A DNA stretch of 64,000 nt from the NCBI RefSeq assembly GCF_002102255.1, contig NZ_LQPH01000081.1, forward strand, positions 1-64,000, in the 5' to 3' direction. Origin of the DNA: Mycobacterium nebraskense (lineage in GTDB: Bacteria; Actinomycetota; Actinomycetes; Mycobacteriales; Mycobacteriaceae). The notes beneath the pieces are model-generated. The model made no database searches. It saw only the letters and a program-made list of their open reading frames with translations, and was not told where the DNA came from. The position numbers and the translations under genes are program-made. Shown piece by piece: positions 17,307 to 25,872 of this stretch (position 1 is the stretch's first letter; each line of letters opens with the position of its first letter).

Positions 17307-18446
17307 ATGCCCGAAGCTGTCATCGTGTCGGCCTTGCGCACGCCGGTCGGCACCGCGTTCAAGGGAACGTTGCGCGACACCACTGCCTACGATTTGGCGC
17401 ATCATGTTGTCAGTAACGCAGCGGCGGAATTGGATTCGGTACCCATCGATGACGTCATCCTCGCCGAGGGTATGCACGGTGGGGGCGTGATCGCGCGTCA
17501 CGCCGCGCTCACGGCGGGGTTGACCGCGGTGCCGGGGCTGGCCGTCAACCGGCACTGCGCCGCCGGAATGGCGGCGGTGCAGGGCGCGGCGGCCAGTGTG
17601 GGCGCGGGCATGGATCAACTGATTCTCGCCGGGGGCGTCAATTCGACGTCCACGGCGCCCAAGTCGCAGATGCGGAATGGACAGGAGTGGTGCGACTGGT
17701 TCCCGCCCACCCATCCCGACCGGCCTGACGCACCCAACATGGACATGTCGATCACGGTGGGATGGAACGCCGCGGTCAAGGCCGGCGTGAGCCGGGAGGA
17801 GATGGATGCCTGGGCGTTGCGCTCGCACCGCAACGCCATCGCCGCCATCGATGAGGGAAGGTTCAAGGAGGAGATCGTCCCGATCGAGACGCTGCATGGA
17901 CTGTTCTCCGTCGACGAGCATCCGCGCCGCGACACCAGCATGGAGAAGCTGGCAGCACTCAAACCGGTGCACCCCGAGATCGAGGGTTTCTCCATCACCG
18001 CCGGTAATGCCAGCGGCGGCAATGACGCCGCGGCGGTGCTGGGGATCGCCAGTGAGCGGCTTGGCCTGCCGGCGCTGGCCACCGTGCGCGCGTGGGCTTC
18101 CGTCGGGGTTGACCCCGCGGACACCGGGCTGGCGCCCGTCGACGCGATCCCGAAAGCCCTTGCGCGCGCCGGTGTTTCACTTGACGAAGTCGACCTCTTC
18201 GAGATCAACGAAGCATTCGCGTCGATGTGCGTGGCCACCATCAAGTTGCTCGACATCGACCCCGATCTGGTCAATGTCAATGGCAGCGGCTGCTCGCTGG
18301 GGCATCCGATCGCGGCGACCGGCGCGCGCATGTTGGTCACCCTGGTTCACGAACTGCGGCGTCGCGGCGGCGGCATCGGCGTCGCGGCCATGTGCGTCGG
18401 AGGTGGCATGGGTTCGGCCACCGTCATCGACGTCCCCGCACCCTGA
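17307..18446 (+). CDS. Acetyl-CoA C-acyltransferase (thiolase)
   Basis: A 379-residue classical biosynthetic/degradative thiolase. All three catalytic positions are present: Cys84 in NRHCAAGM, His333 in CSLGHPIAATG, and Cys363 in AMCVGGGMGSA. NEAFAS is also conserved. It should release acetyl-CoA or propionyl-CoA from a beta-ketoacyl-CoA. AGGAG precedes the ATG. Last gene of the 13-gene operon, convergent with the TetR gene 35 bases away; I see no strong terminator in that gap. Confidence 0.92.
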   Translation: MPEAVIVSALRTPVGTAFKGTLRDTTAYDLAHHVVSNAAAELDSVPIDDVILAEGMHGGGVIARHAALTAGLTAVPGLAVNRHCAAGMAAVQGAAASVGAGMDQLILAGGVNSTSTAPKSQMRNGQEWCDWFPPTHPDRPDAPNMDMSITVGWNAAVKAGVSREEMDAWALRSHRNAIAAIDEGRFKEEIVPIETLHGLFSVDEHPRRDTSMEKLAALKPVHPEIEGFSITAGNASGGNDAAAVLGIASERLGLPALATVRAWASVGVDPADTGLAPVDAIPKALARAGVSLDEVDLFEINEAFASMCVATIKLLDIDPDLVNVNGSGCSLGHPIAATGARMLVTLVHELRRRGGGIGVAAMCVGGGMGSATVIDVPAP

Positions 18447-18481
18447 CGGATGGTCGGGTGCCCGATATGACCGCCGACGGC

Positions 18482-19162
18482 TCACCTTTCGAGGGTGGCC
18501 CGCTGAATAAGCTCGGTGCCTTCCCGGATCAGTTCGAGCCCGCGTTCCACCGGGGTGCCCCGGCGACGCGAGGGGTCCACGACCCCGTGCAGTATGACGT
18601 CGACGGCGAGCCGCGTCGCCTCCTCGGGAGACGTGTCGGCGGTCGCGGCATAGTGGCCCTGCAGCCCGCTCAGCGCGGAGATGATCGTCAGCGCGGTGGC
18701 GCGCTCGTCGTGCGCGCGGAGGTCGCCCAGTTCCGTTCCCTCCGTGAGGGTCTGGACGAGCAACTCCAGAAATGCCAGCCGAGATTCGTGGTCCCGGACG
18801 CGGACATCCTCGGGCAGCGCGGCCTCGTCGCGCAGCAAGATTCGCACCCAGACGGGATGGGCGCTGATGAGGGTAGCGAGGCCCAACATGAGTGCGGTGA
18901 GCCGCTGCACCGGATCGCCGTCGAGCTCACGCAGTTCCTCGATGATGACGTCACGTTGCTTGGTCAACATGTCGACGCCGGCGGCAAGGATCTGCTCTCG
19001 GTTGTTGAAGTAGTGGTACAGCGACGGCCGCGCCATCCCAATCGCGTCGGCGATGTCCTGCAGGGTGGTCTGGTTGAAACCTTTCCGGTCGAACAACTCA
19101 CCGGCCGCTTCCAGGATCGCCTGTTCCATTTTTCCAAAGCTCACGCCGCGCGGCTTCGTCAT
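18482..19162 (-). CDS. TetR-family transcriptional regulator (TetR-1)
   Basis: A 226-residue TetR/AcrR repressor. The DNA-binding domain is N-terminal, with the helix-turn-helix at about residues 31-51 (TTLQDIADAIGMARPSLYHYF); the rest is a helical ligand-binding domain. I start it at ATG 19162 because GAGAGGGCA precedes it; a frame start at 19228 would run further into the promoter region. It is divergent from the FAD-monooxygenase operon and convergent with the 13-gene operon. A palindrome between TetR and the monooxygenase recurs before the 13-gene operon, so it probably controls both. The ligand is likely a pathway intermediate or CoA ester. Confidence 0.9.
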   Translation of the reverse strand: MTKPRGVSFGKMEQAILEAAGELFDRKGFNQTTLQDIADAIGMARPSLYHYFNNREQILAAGVDMLTKQRDVIIEELRELDGDPVQRLTALMLGLATLISAHPVWVRILLRDEAALPEDVRVRDHESRLAFLELLVQTLTEGTELGDLRAHDERATALTIISALSGLQGHYAATADTSPEEATRLAVDVILHGVVDPSRRRGTPVERGLELIREGTELIQRATLER

Positions 19163-19231
19163 TGCCCTCTCCACGCCACTCGTCGGACCGCCACCACTCA
19201 TACAACCAGGAGAAGGCAGCGCCACCACATC

Positions 19232-19264
19232 TTGACACTCGACACTAGTGTAGTAATCTCGTCA
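19232..19264 (+). promoter_or_regulatory. Promoter with embedded TetR operator, copy 2
   Basis: TTGACA (19232-19237) and TAATCT (19254-19259) are spaced 16 bases apart, a credible -35/-10 pair for the FAD monooxygenase operon. The spacer contains the perfect palindrome ACACTAGTGT (19242-19251), placed where a repressor would block polymerase. The stretch 19239-19264 matches 5603-5628 upstream of the 13-gene operon. The divergent TetR gene makes autoregulation likely. Confidence 0.65.
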
Positions 19265-19344
19265 CTGGCGTTGATACCGGTGAGTCGGTCGGTCCGGCGA
19301 AGGGATGTGGGCGCGCGGCGTGACGGCCCAGGGAAGGACCGGCA

Positions 19345-20502
19345 GTGCACGACCACGGATGCGATGTCGCGGTGATTGGCGGAGGGTTGGCCGGGTCGGC
19401 CGCAGCCCTCGCGTTTGCCGCACGCGGATGCACGGTGCGGCTGTTCGAACGGCGCGACCTCGCGCGAGATCCCAACCGCGGAGACATCTTGCACGCGCCC
19501 ACCGTCGAGGTGCTGCGGCAACTAGGTGTTCTGGACTTTCTCGAGGATCGAGGCGCGGCCAGGTGGCATGGCCTCGAGTTCGTGGACTCTGCGGGAACCT
19601 TTTCGGTCGGCTCGGAGATTCGCGAGTCCTGGCTGCTCAATCATGCCGATATGGAAGCGGTTTTTCTGGAGGCCGCACAATCGGCCGGCACCGTCGTGCA
19701 ACCGGACCGGGTACGCGCGCTCGAGCGCGACGCCGGCGGCTGGGCGCTGGCCACCGACCACGGAACAACAAACGCTCGCTTGATAGTCGGTGCGGACGGT
19801 GCCGAGTCGCTCACCCGTACGGCGCTGGGGATCCCGCTCGCGGATGTGCACGAGTACGACAACTGGATCGTCGTGCTGCACAGCCCGACTCCGTCCTGGC
19901 TGAAGCCCGACTACGGCTGGACTCTGCTGCATCCTGAAGGAACGGTATGGCTTCTTCCCACCACGCCGGTGGGCCGTCACCGGGTGGTGCTCACGGTGCG
20001 GCGCGGCCAAGCCCGAGAGTGGATGGCATTGAGCGAGGCTGAAATTCGCGAGAAGTTGACAGAACGCCATCCGGGGCTCGGTGAGCTCGAGTTGAACAAG
20101 CGCGGCGGATCGCACATCTATCGCATCAAGCGCCAGCATGCGGCCAGCTACTCGGGGCCACGGGCAGCGCTCACCGGTGATGCTGCGCACACGATCCACC
20201 CCGTTGGGGGCCAGGGCCTGAACATCGCCATCCAGGACTCGGCGAAGCTTGCCGAGTTGCTGGCTACCGTGCTGCTCGACCCGCAAGCAACCGAGCGGGC
20301 GTTCACCGACTCGTTGGCCGAATATGAGGCGATCCGGCGACCGATCAACACGGCCACGATCGAGCTGGCCCACGCGGGCTCATTGATCGCCGGGCCCGGC
20401 CGCGAGCCCTATGAGAAGGCGGTCGAGTTCTACAGCAAGGCGGCGTCGGACCCAGGCTGGGTGCGGCAATATCAGGCCAATTTCGGCGGTCGGGTGAATT
20501 AA
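19345..20502 (+). CDS. FAD-dependent aromatic-ring monooxygenase (PHBH/UbiH type)
   Basis: A 385-residue class A flavoprotein monooxygenase. The FAD-binding GGGLAG loop is at residues 12-17, and the GD motif with flavin-contact residues (GDAAHTIHPVGGQGLNIAIQD) near 278-298. These enzymes hydroxylate phenolic or quinone-like rings using NAD(P)H and O2; salicylate and 4-hydroxybenzoate hydroxylases belong here. GTG start with AAGGACC upstream. It leads a 7-gene operon and is followed directly by a NahE-type hydratase-aldolase. In naphthalene degradation the same enzyme classes occur as salicylate hydroxylase and hydratase-aldolase, so an aromatic substrate is plausible but not shown. Confidence 0.88.
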   Translation: MHDHGCDVAVIGGGLAGSAAALAFAARGCTVRLFERRDLARDPNRGDILHAPTVEVLRQLGVLDFLEDRGAARWHGLEFVDSAGTFSVGSEIRESWLLNHADMEAVFLEAAQSAGTVVQPDRVRALERDAGGWALATDHGTTNARLIVGADGAESLTRTALGIPLADVHEYDNWIVVLHSPTPSWLKPDYGWTLLHPEGTVWLLPTTPVGRHRVVLTVRRGQAREWMALSEAEIREKLTERHPGLGELELNKRGGSHIYRIKRQHAASYSGPRAALTGDAAHTIHPVGGQGLNIAIQDSAKLAELLATVLLDPQATERAFTDSLAEYEAIRRPINTATIELAHAGSLIAGPGREPYEKAVEFYSKAASDPGWVRQYQANFGGRVN

Positions 20503-20532
20503 CTTGGAGCACAAGCGGATCGAGGAGCGCCG

Positions 20533-21510
20533 ATGCTGAGCGCACAGGACTTCAAGGGTGTCTATGGGATCTTGCCGACACCCGCTACGGACGGCGCCGA
20601 CCGCTGGGACGCGACCGACACGGTCGACCTCGACGAAACCGCGCGGCTGACAGAGAAACTCATCGCCGACGGTTGCAGCGGATTGCTTGCTCTCGGTACG
20701 ACGGGAGAGTGCGCGACGCTCACCGGTGACGAATTCGAGGCCTTCGCCGATTGCCTGCTGTCCACCGTTGGCAAACGGGTGCCCGTCTTGGTCGGAGCCA
20801 CGACTCTGGGCACCCATGAAACGGTACGGCGGCTGAGATTCTTGCGGGATCGCGGCGCGGACGGGACGATGCTGGGCCTTCCGATGTGGCAGCCGTGCAG
20901 TGAGCAGCAGGCGGTCAAGTTTTACGCATCGATCTCAGAGGCGTTCCCCGACATGGCGATCATGGTGTACGCCAATCCGCACGCCTTCCGCTTCTCCTTC
21001 CCCGTCTCGTTCTGGGGCGCAGTCGCGGAGGCGGCGCCGACGGTTACCAGCGCGAAGTTCGCCAATCCCGCCAGCTACCTCGAATGCCTGGCGGCGTCGA
21101 GGAGCAAGATCAACTTTCTGCCCATCGACTCGATGGCGCTCGCGTTCGCTCAGCAGTCGCCGGACGCCATGACCGCATCATGGGCCACCGCCGCATGCAT
21201 GGGGCCGCAGCCGTGCGTTGCGCTGATGAAGGCGATAGACGCGAAAGATTTTGATCTGGCCCGCGATATCACCAAGGACATCGCCTGGGCGAACGAGACC
21301 TTCATTCCGGGCGGGAACGTAGAGGAGTTCGGCAAATTCAATTTGCAGCTCGAGAAGATCCGATTCCAGGAGTCGGGATATTGCAGGCCCGGGCCAATCC
21401 GGCCGCCCTACGACATCGTTCCCGACGAGTACGCCGAGGGTGCCCGTGAATGCGGCCGCCGCTGGTCCGAAATGGTGAAGAAGTACACGTCGACAGGAGT
21501 GCGGCAGTGA
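20533..21510 (+). CDS. Hydratase-aldolase of the NahE/PhdJ type (DHDPS fold)
   Basis: A 325-residue member of the dihydrodipicolinate-synthase/NAL superfamily. Blocks closely match what I recall of trans-o-hydroxybenzylidenepyruvate hydratase-aldolase (NahE): ILPTPAT near residue 13, TVDLDETARL, GECATLT (58-64), GADGTMLGLPMWQP (108-121), and GPIRPPYDIVPDEY near the C-terminus. Class I aldolase residues are Lys175 (SAKF, Schiff base) and Tyr146 (MVYANP). The reaction hydrates an arylidene-pyruvate and splits it into an aldehyde and pyruvate. This would follow extradiol cleavage, as in naphthalene or phenanthrene pathways. Its stop overlaps the cupin gene. Confidence 0.85.
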   Translation: MLSAQDFKGVYGILPTPATDGADRWDATDTVDLDETARLTEKLIADGCSGLLALGTTGECATLTGDEFEAFADCLLSTVGKRVPVLVGATTLGTHETVRRLRFLRDRGADGTMLGLPMWQPCSEQQAVKFYASISEAFPDMAIMVYANPHAFRFSFPVSFWGAVAEAAPTVTSAKFANPASYLECLAASRSKINFLPIDSMALAFAQQSPDAMTASWATAACMGPQPCVALMKAIDAKDFDLARDITKDIAWANETFIPGGNVEEFGKFNLQLEKIRFQESGYCRPGPIRPPYDIVPDEYAEGARECGRRWSEMVKKYTSTGVRQ

Positions 21511-21962
21511 CTACCACGCCCGAGATACCCAAACTTCCCGACGACGAGAAGGTCGTCACTGACTTCATCGGCACGATCGACCCGAATAACCTGTCGAGCC
21601 TGGTGTTTCCGCTAGCCAAGTTCCAGCACTTCGACGAAATGATGCCGACCGTGGTGCTCGCATACACCACCGGCCAGATCGGTATGGTCGTGTGGAATCT
21701 GGAACCGGGTCAGCAAAACGACTATCACGTACACCCGACCACCGAACACTTGCACATCTTCATCGAAGGCGAATGCGAGTACACGCTCGGCGATTTGCCT
21801 CCGGTCATTACCCGCGTGGGCGATGCCGTCATGGTCCCCGCCGGGATCGCGCATGGGATCCGCAACATCAGCGACAAACGGGCGTCGTACGTCGCCGTCG
21901 CCAGTCCCGGCCCCTACGAAAAGAATCGGGTCGAGCGACCCGCAGAGAGGACTCAGGCATGA
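21507..21962 (+). CDS. Cupin-domain protein
   Basis: A 151-residue single-cupin protein. Motif 1 is HVHPTTEHLHIFIEGECEYTLGD, with His residues and a Glu set for metal binding, and motif 2 ends in VPAGIAHGIRNIS. It starts at GTG in a GTGA overlap with the hydratase-aldolase, with AGGAG upstream, and ends in ATGA with the MaoC gene. Small metal cupins can be dioxygenases, isomerases or decarboxylases, or simply binding proteins. The context suggests it acts on the aldol or keto-acid intermediates. The exact reaction is unknown. Confidence 0.82.
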   Translation: MTTTPEIPKLPDDEKVVTDFIGTIDPNNLSSLVFPLAKFQHFDEMMPTVVLAYTTGQIGMVVWNLEPGQQNDYHVHPTTEHLHIFIEGECEYTLGDLPPVITRVGDAVMVPAGIAHGIRNISDKRASYVAVASPGPYEKNRVERPAERTQA

Positions 21963-23092
21963 CACAAACTGTGGAGTCGGGGCAGCGGTTCCCGCTGATC
22001 ACCCAGGAGGCGCTTGATGCGCTCCGGTCACGAATCGGCGAGCCGTTCAGCAGACCGACGCCGCACGTCACCGAGGCGACGGCCGACTCGATTCGGCACT
22101 GGGTCTACGGAATCGGTGACACCAACCCGATGTGGCTCGATCCCGAATACGCGCGCAACACGCGGCAGGGTGGCATCACCGCGCCGGGGACGTTTCTGTA
22201 TGCCTTCGATCGGGTGGTCAGTGGCTACGTGGGCGGTCTGCCCGGCATCCACGCGATGTTCGCCGGCACCGACTGGCAGTGGCATGCTCCGATTCGCCTC
22301 GGTGACCGGATCGAAGCCAAACCCGTTCTGAAAGACCTCCTCGAGCTGCAGAGCAGCTTCTCTGGACGCTCGGTGAAGCAGACGTACCGGGTCACCTTCC
22401 ACAACCAGAACGGCGAGCTGGTCTGCGAGGCGGACTCCTGGTGCATCCGGACCCAGCGCGACGTTGCCCGCGAGCGCGCCACCCGCGAGTCCGTGCAGCC
22501 CAAAGTCTGGTGCCCGGAAGAGATCGCCGAAATCGATGGCCACTATGCGCACTACCAGCGGCGGGGCGCTACCCCGCGGTACTGGGAGGACGTGCGCGAA
22601 GGCGAAACATTGCCGACGATGCTCAAGGGGCCGAGCACGGTGACCAGCTTCGTCTGCTTCACGCAGGGCTGGGGGAGCCTCTACGTGAAGGCGCACGGGC
22701 CCGCGTTCGAGATGTTCCGCGAACACCCGGCGCTGGGCATCCCCAACGATCTGGGGGTCCCCGAGCCGCCCGAACGGGTGCACTGGGACTCCGAATTGGC
22801 GCGCGCGGTCGGCGTGCCCGCAGCCTACGACTATGGGCCGGAACGCATTTCGTGGCTCGGTCATCTGATGACCGACTGGATCGGTGACGACGGCTTCCTC
22901 AACCGGCTCAACGTGCAGGTCCGCAAACACAACATCATCGGCGACCTGACCGCGTGCAATGGGACCGTTACCCGCAAGTGGGCGGCCGACGGCAAGCACT
23001 TCGTGGAGGTTCGGGTGATAGCCGAGAACCAGCGCGGAGAGCACACGGCGATCGGCACGGCGGTCGCCACCCTCCCGTCGAAGGGCGAATAG
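21959..23092 (+). CDS. MaoC-like dehydratase with two hot-dog domains
   Basis: A 377-residue protein with two hot-dog folds. The N-terminal half contains YGIGDTNPMWLDPEYA and GGITAPGTF (about residues 48-80), the hydratase-type GDxNP/His segment. The C-terminal half is a degenerate second domain (GPSTVTSFVCFTQGWG, then RKHNIIGDLTACNGTV). Such double-hot-dog proteins hydrate enoyl-CoAs or dehydrate 3-hydroxyacyl-CoAs. ATGA overlap with the cupin gene. Coupled to an acyl-CoA ligase and two acyl-CoA dehydrogenases downstream, it fits the hydration step of a beta-oxidation-like sequence. Confidence 0.87.
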   Translation: MTQTVESGQRFPLITQEALDALRSRIGEPFSRPTPHVTEATADSIRHWVYGIGDTNPMWLDPEYARNTRQGGITAPGTFLYAFDRVVSGYVGGLPGIHAMFAGTDWQWHAPIRLGDRIEAKPVLKDLLELQSSFSGRSVKQTYRVTFHNQNGELVCEADSWCIRTQRDVARERATRESVQPKVWCPEEIAEIDGHYAHYQRRGATPRYWEDVREGETLPTMLKGPSTVTSFVCFTQGWGSLYVKAHGPAFEMFREHPALGIPNDLGVPEPPERVHWDSELARAVGVPAAYDYGPERISWLGHLMTDWIGDDGFLNRLNVQVRKHNIIGDLTACNGTVTRKWAADGKHFVEVRVIAENQRGEHTAIGTAVATLPSKGE

Positions 23093-23103
23093 GTCGATAG
23101 ACC

Positions 23104-24738
23104 ATGCCTTTTGGTCGATGGAGCGATCGCGTCGTGCGGGGCGAGGTCAACGGCCACCCCTGCCTGCTGTACGCCGATCGGGCTTTCTCACTGGGTGAGG
23201 TGCTGGAGCAATCGCGGCGCTGGGCCGACCGGGTGTACCTGGTCCAGGGCGACCGCCGTGTCACGTTCGCCGAGCACAAGCATGCCGTCGACCGCGCGGC
23301 GCACGGTCTGTGGAACGCCGGTGTCCGCCCGGGCGACCGCGTGGGCTTGTTCGCGGCCAACAGCCCGGACTGGGTGGCGGTGTTCCACGCCGCCCTGAAG
23401 CTGGGCGCCATCGTCGCGCCGTTCAACGGCTGGTGGTCGGCGGACGACGCAGCACGGGCCTGCGAGATGGTTTCGCCCGCGGTCGTGGTGGCCGATGACC
23501 GTCGGGCGGGCAAGCTACCGCGGTCCGCGCGGGTGACCGATTTCGCCGGCATCACTTCACCGCCGACCGGAGTTGCGGAGGTTCTGCCGGCCGTGACGGA
23601 CGAGAACGCCCCGGCCATCATCCTTTTCACCGCCGGCACCACCGGCTATCCGAAGGGCGCGGTGCTGTCCCACCGCGCCCTGATCGCCAACCTGCAGACG
23701 CTGCTCGTCGTCTCGCGGAAGCTGCCCGATCAGATCACCGATGACATCGAGCCGAGCGTGACGTTGGTCGGGCTGCCGCTATTTCATATCGGTGCGATCC
23801 AGCTGCTTCTCGTGCCGCTGATGACGGGAAGCAAGGTGGTCTTCCTGGAAGGCAGGTTCGAGCCCGGCGCTTTCCTGAGGCTGGTCGAGTCCGAGGGCGT
23901 GACGATGTTCTCGGGTGTCCCGACGATGATGGAGCGCATCCTTGCTCACCCCGATCCGGCCCGTTACGACCTCTCGTCGTTGCGCACGGTCGTCCTCGGA
24001 GGATCCCCGGTCAGCCGCGCACTCCTCGAGCGAATAGGCGCGGCGCTCCCGAACACCCGGCGACGGGTTGGTCAGACTTACGGGCTTACCGAGGCGGGCG
24101 GTGTCGTCAGCACCGGCGTCGGTGCCGACATCGAGTCGCGCCCCGGCTGCTCGGGCCGACTGGCGCCCGTTGTCGAGGCCCGGGTGATCGAGCCCGATCA
24201 AGATGGCAGCGGCGAATTGTTGGTGCGCTCACCGGCGGCAATGGACGGTTACTGGGGCCTGCCAGGCGACCCGGCGCTGAGCGCCGACGGTTGGATCCGC
24301 ACCGGTGACATCGGCCGGGTCGACGAGAACGGATATCTCTACGTCACCGGGCGGTCCAAGGAGATCATCATTCGGGGCGGAGAGAACGTCTCGGCCGCCG
24401 CCGTCGAGGCCGCGCTGGCGCGGCACCCGGCGATTGCCGAAGCCGCCGTCGTCGGCCTGCCCGATCCCGATCTCGGTGAAGTCGTCGCGGCGGCAATCAC
24501 TCTCGCGGATAGAGGGGCACCGTCCGTCGCCGACCTCGACCAGTGGGCACGAAATAATCTGGCCCATTTCGCCGTCCCCGCCCGCTGGTGGATCCGCTCA
24601 TCTCTGCCGACCAACGACGCCGGCAAGGTTCTCAAGCGCGAGTTGATCGCGTCCTGGCCGCACCACACACTGCCCCAGACAAACCAGACCGTTGGCTCGT
24701 CTTCGTCCGATTCGATACCTTCACACCTATCGGTGTGA
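23104..24738 (+). CDS. AMP-binding acyl-CoA synthetase
   Basis: A 544-residue ANL ligase. FTAGTTGYPKGAVLSH (about residues 175-191) is the ATP-phosphate loop, YGLTEAGG the adenine-binding region, and TGDIGRVDENGYLYVTGR plus IIRGGENV the hinge and lid. The catalytic Lys lies in TNDAGKVLKREL. It should activate a free acid to acyl-CoA for the dehydrogenases encoded just downstream. The C-terminal tail is Ser/Thr-rich and slightly longer than usual. Starts at ATG 23104, eleven bases after the MaoC gene. Confidence 0.92.
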   Translation: MPFGRWSDRVVRGEVNGHPCLLYADRAFSLGEVLEQSRRWADRVYLVQGDRRVTFAEHKHAVDRAAHGLWNAGVRPGDRVGLFAANSPDWVAVFHAALKLGAIVAPFNGWWSADDAARACEMVSPAVVVADDRRAGKLPRSARVTDFAGITSPPTGVAEVLPAVTDENAPAIILFTAGTTGYPKGAVLSHRALIANLQTLLVVSRKLPDQITDDIEPSVTLVGLPLFHIGAIQLLLVPLMTGSKVVFLEGRFEPGAFLRLVESEGVTMFSGVPTMMERILAHPDPARYDLSSLRTVVLGGSPVSRALLERIGAALPNTRRRVGQTYGLTEAGGVVSTGVGADIESRPGCSGRLAPVVEARVIEPDQDGSGELLVRSPAAMDGYWGLPGDPALSADGWIRTGDIGRVDENGYLYVTGRSKEIIIRGGENVSAAAVEAALARHPAIAEAAVVGLPDPDLGEVVAAAITLADRGAPSVADLDQWARNNLAHFAVPARWWIRSSLPTNDAGKVLKRELIASWPHHTLPQTNQTVGSSSSDSIPSHLSV

Positions 24739-24754
24739 CTGCGGGAGGTGGTAA

Positions 24755-25861
24755 TTGACAACCGAACTCGAGGTTGAGCAACGACCGCTGCGCGACGCTG
24801 CGCGGAAGTTCCTCGACCATCATGCTTCGTCGGCGCAGGTGCATGAAATCGCGTCGGCGACGCCTGCGCTGGACCGCTCTTACTGGACGGCGGCCACCGA
24901 CTTGGGTTGGACGTCGCTGCTGGTGCCCGAAGGGGCGGGAGGCGGCAGCATCAGCGGCCATCCGTTCGCCGACCTCGGCGTGCTGGCCGAGGAGTCCGGT
25001 CGGCACGTCGCACCGGGGCCACTCATACCATGCAACGTCGTGGCTTGGGTTCTGTCGCACGCCAACACGCCTGTGAACGGCGATGCCCTGTCGGCGATCC
25101 TCGACGGAAGCGCGGTGGCGGCCTGGGCTCTCGCGGAGGGGAACCGCTGGGGCCCGGATACGATTGCCGCCCGTGCCGAACGCACCGCAGACGGATATGT
25201 CATACGTGGGGTCAAGCACGTCGTCGAAGCGGCTCCCGACGCGGACCTGTTTCTTGTCACCGCCCGCGTCGCGGATGGCATTGGACACTTCCTGGTCGAC
25301 AGCTCCCAGCCGGGCCTCACCGTGCGACCGCAACGCGGCCTCGATCCGACGCGCACATTCGGCACCGTGGAGTTCGCGGCGGTCCATGTTCCAGAGACGG
25401 CCCGCTGCACAGGGGATCTCACCGAACTGGCCTACTGCGCGGCGATTGCCATCCAAGCCGCTGAGACGACCGCATCGATGCGGCACGTCTTCGACATGAC
25501 GATCGCCTGGGTCACCAACCGATATGCTTTCGGGCGTGTGATCGGCTCCTACCAAGCCATCAAGCACCGGCTTGCGGAGGATTTGTTGGCGGTGGAAGCT
25601 GCGGCGGGGGTCACCGCCGGCCTCGCCGCAGCGTTGGACGCGGGCTCACCGGACGCATCGCAGCTTGCCAGCGCCGCAAAAGTCCACATCGGTGATGCCG
25701 CTGTCACGCTGGTACAGGACGCCATTCAGATCCATGGCGGGATCGGCATGACCTGGGAACACGACCTGCATCTTCACCTGCGTCGCGCGTCGACCAATCG
25801 CGTCGTCTACGGCAGCCCCGCCGAGCACCGCGAGCGGTTGTGTCAGTTGGCTGGAGTCTGA
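24755..25861 (+). CDS. Acyl-CoA dehydrogenase (short subunit of a pair)
   Basis: A 368-residue flavin acyl-CoA dehydrogenase, shorter than the usual 380-400. The C-terminal domain keeps YAFGRVIGSYQAIKHRLAEDL and IQIHGGIGMTWEHDLHLHLRRA. TTG start backed by a strong GGGAGGTGG. The next gene encodes a second, longer acyl-CoA dehydrogenase. In mycobacterial steroid catabolism such adjacent pairs form alpha2beta2 heterotetramers with one active site per dimer, so a heteromeric enzyme is likely. It would introduce a double bond into a cyclic or branched acyl-CoA. Confidence 0.9.
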   Translation: MTTELEVEQRPLRDAARKFLDHHASSAQVHEIASATPALDRSYWTAATDLGWTSLLVPEGAGGGSISGHPFADLGVLAEESGRHVAPGPLIPCNVVAWVLSHANTPVNGDALSAILDGSAVAAWALAEGNRWGPDTIAARAERTADGYVIRGVKHVVEAAPDADLFLVTARVADGIGHFLVDSSQPGLTVRPQRGLDPTRTFGTVEFAAVHVPETARCTGDLTELAYCAAIAIQAAETTASMRHVFDMTIAWVTNRYAFGRVIGSYQAIKHRLAEDLLAVEAAAGVTAGLAAALDAGSPDASQLASAAKVHIGDAAVTLVQDAIQIHGGIGMTWEHDLHLHLRRASTNRVVYGSPAEHRERLCQLAGV

Positions 25862-25872
25862 GGGAGACCGAA

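Noticed and set aside
18227..19375. A 382-codon plus-strand frame opposite TetR-1
   Set aside because: It runs antisense to the TetR coding region and through the divergent promoter; no recognisable domain.
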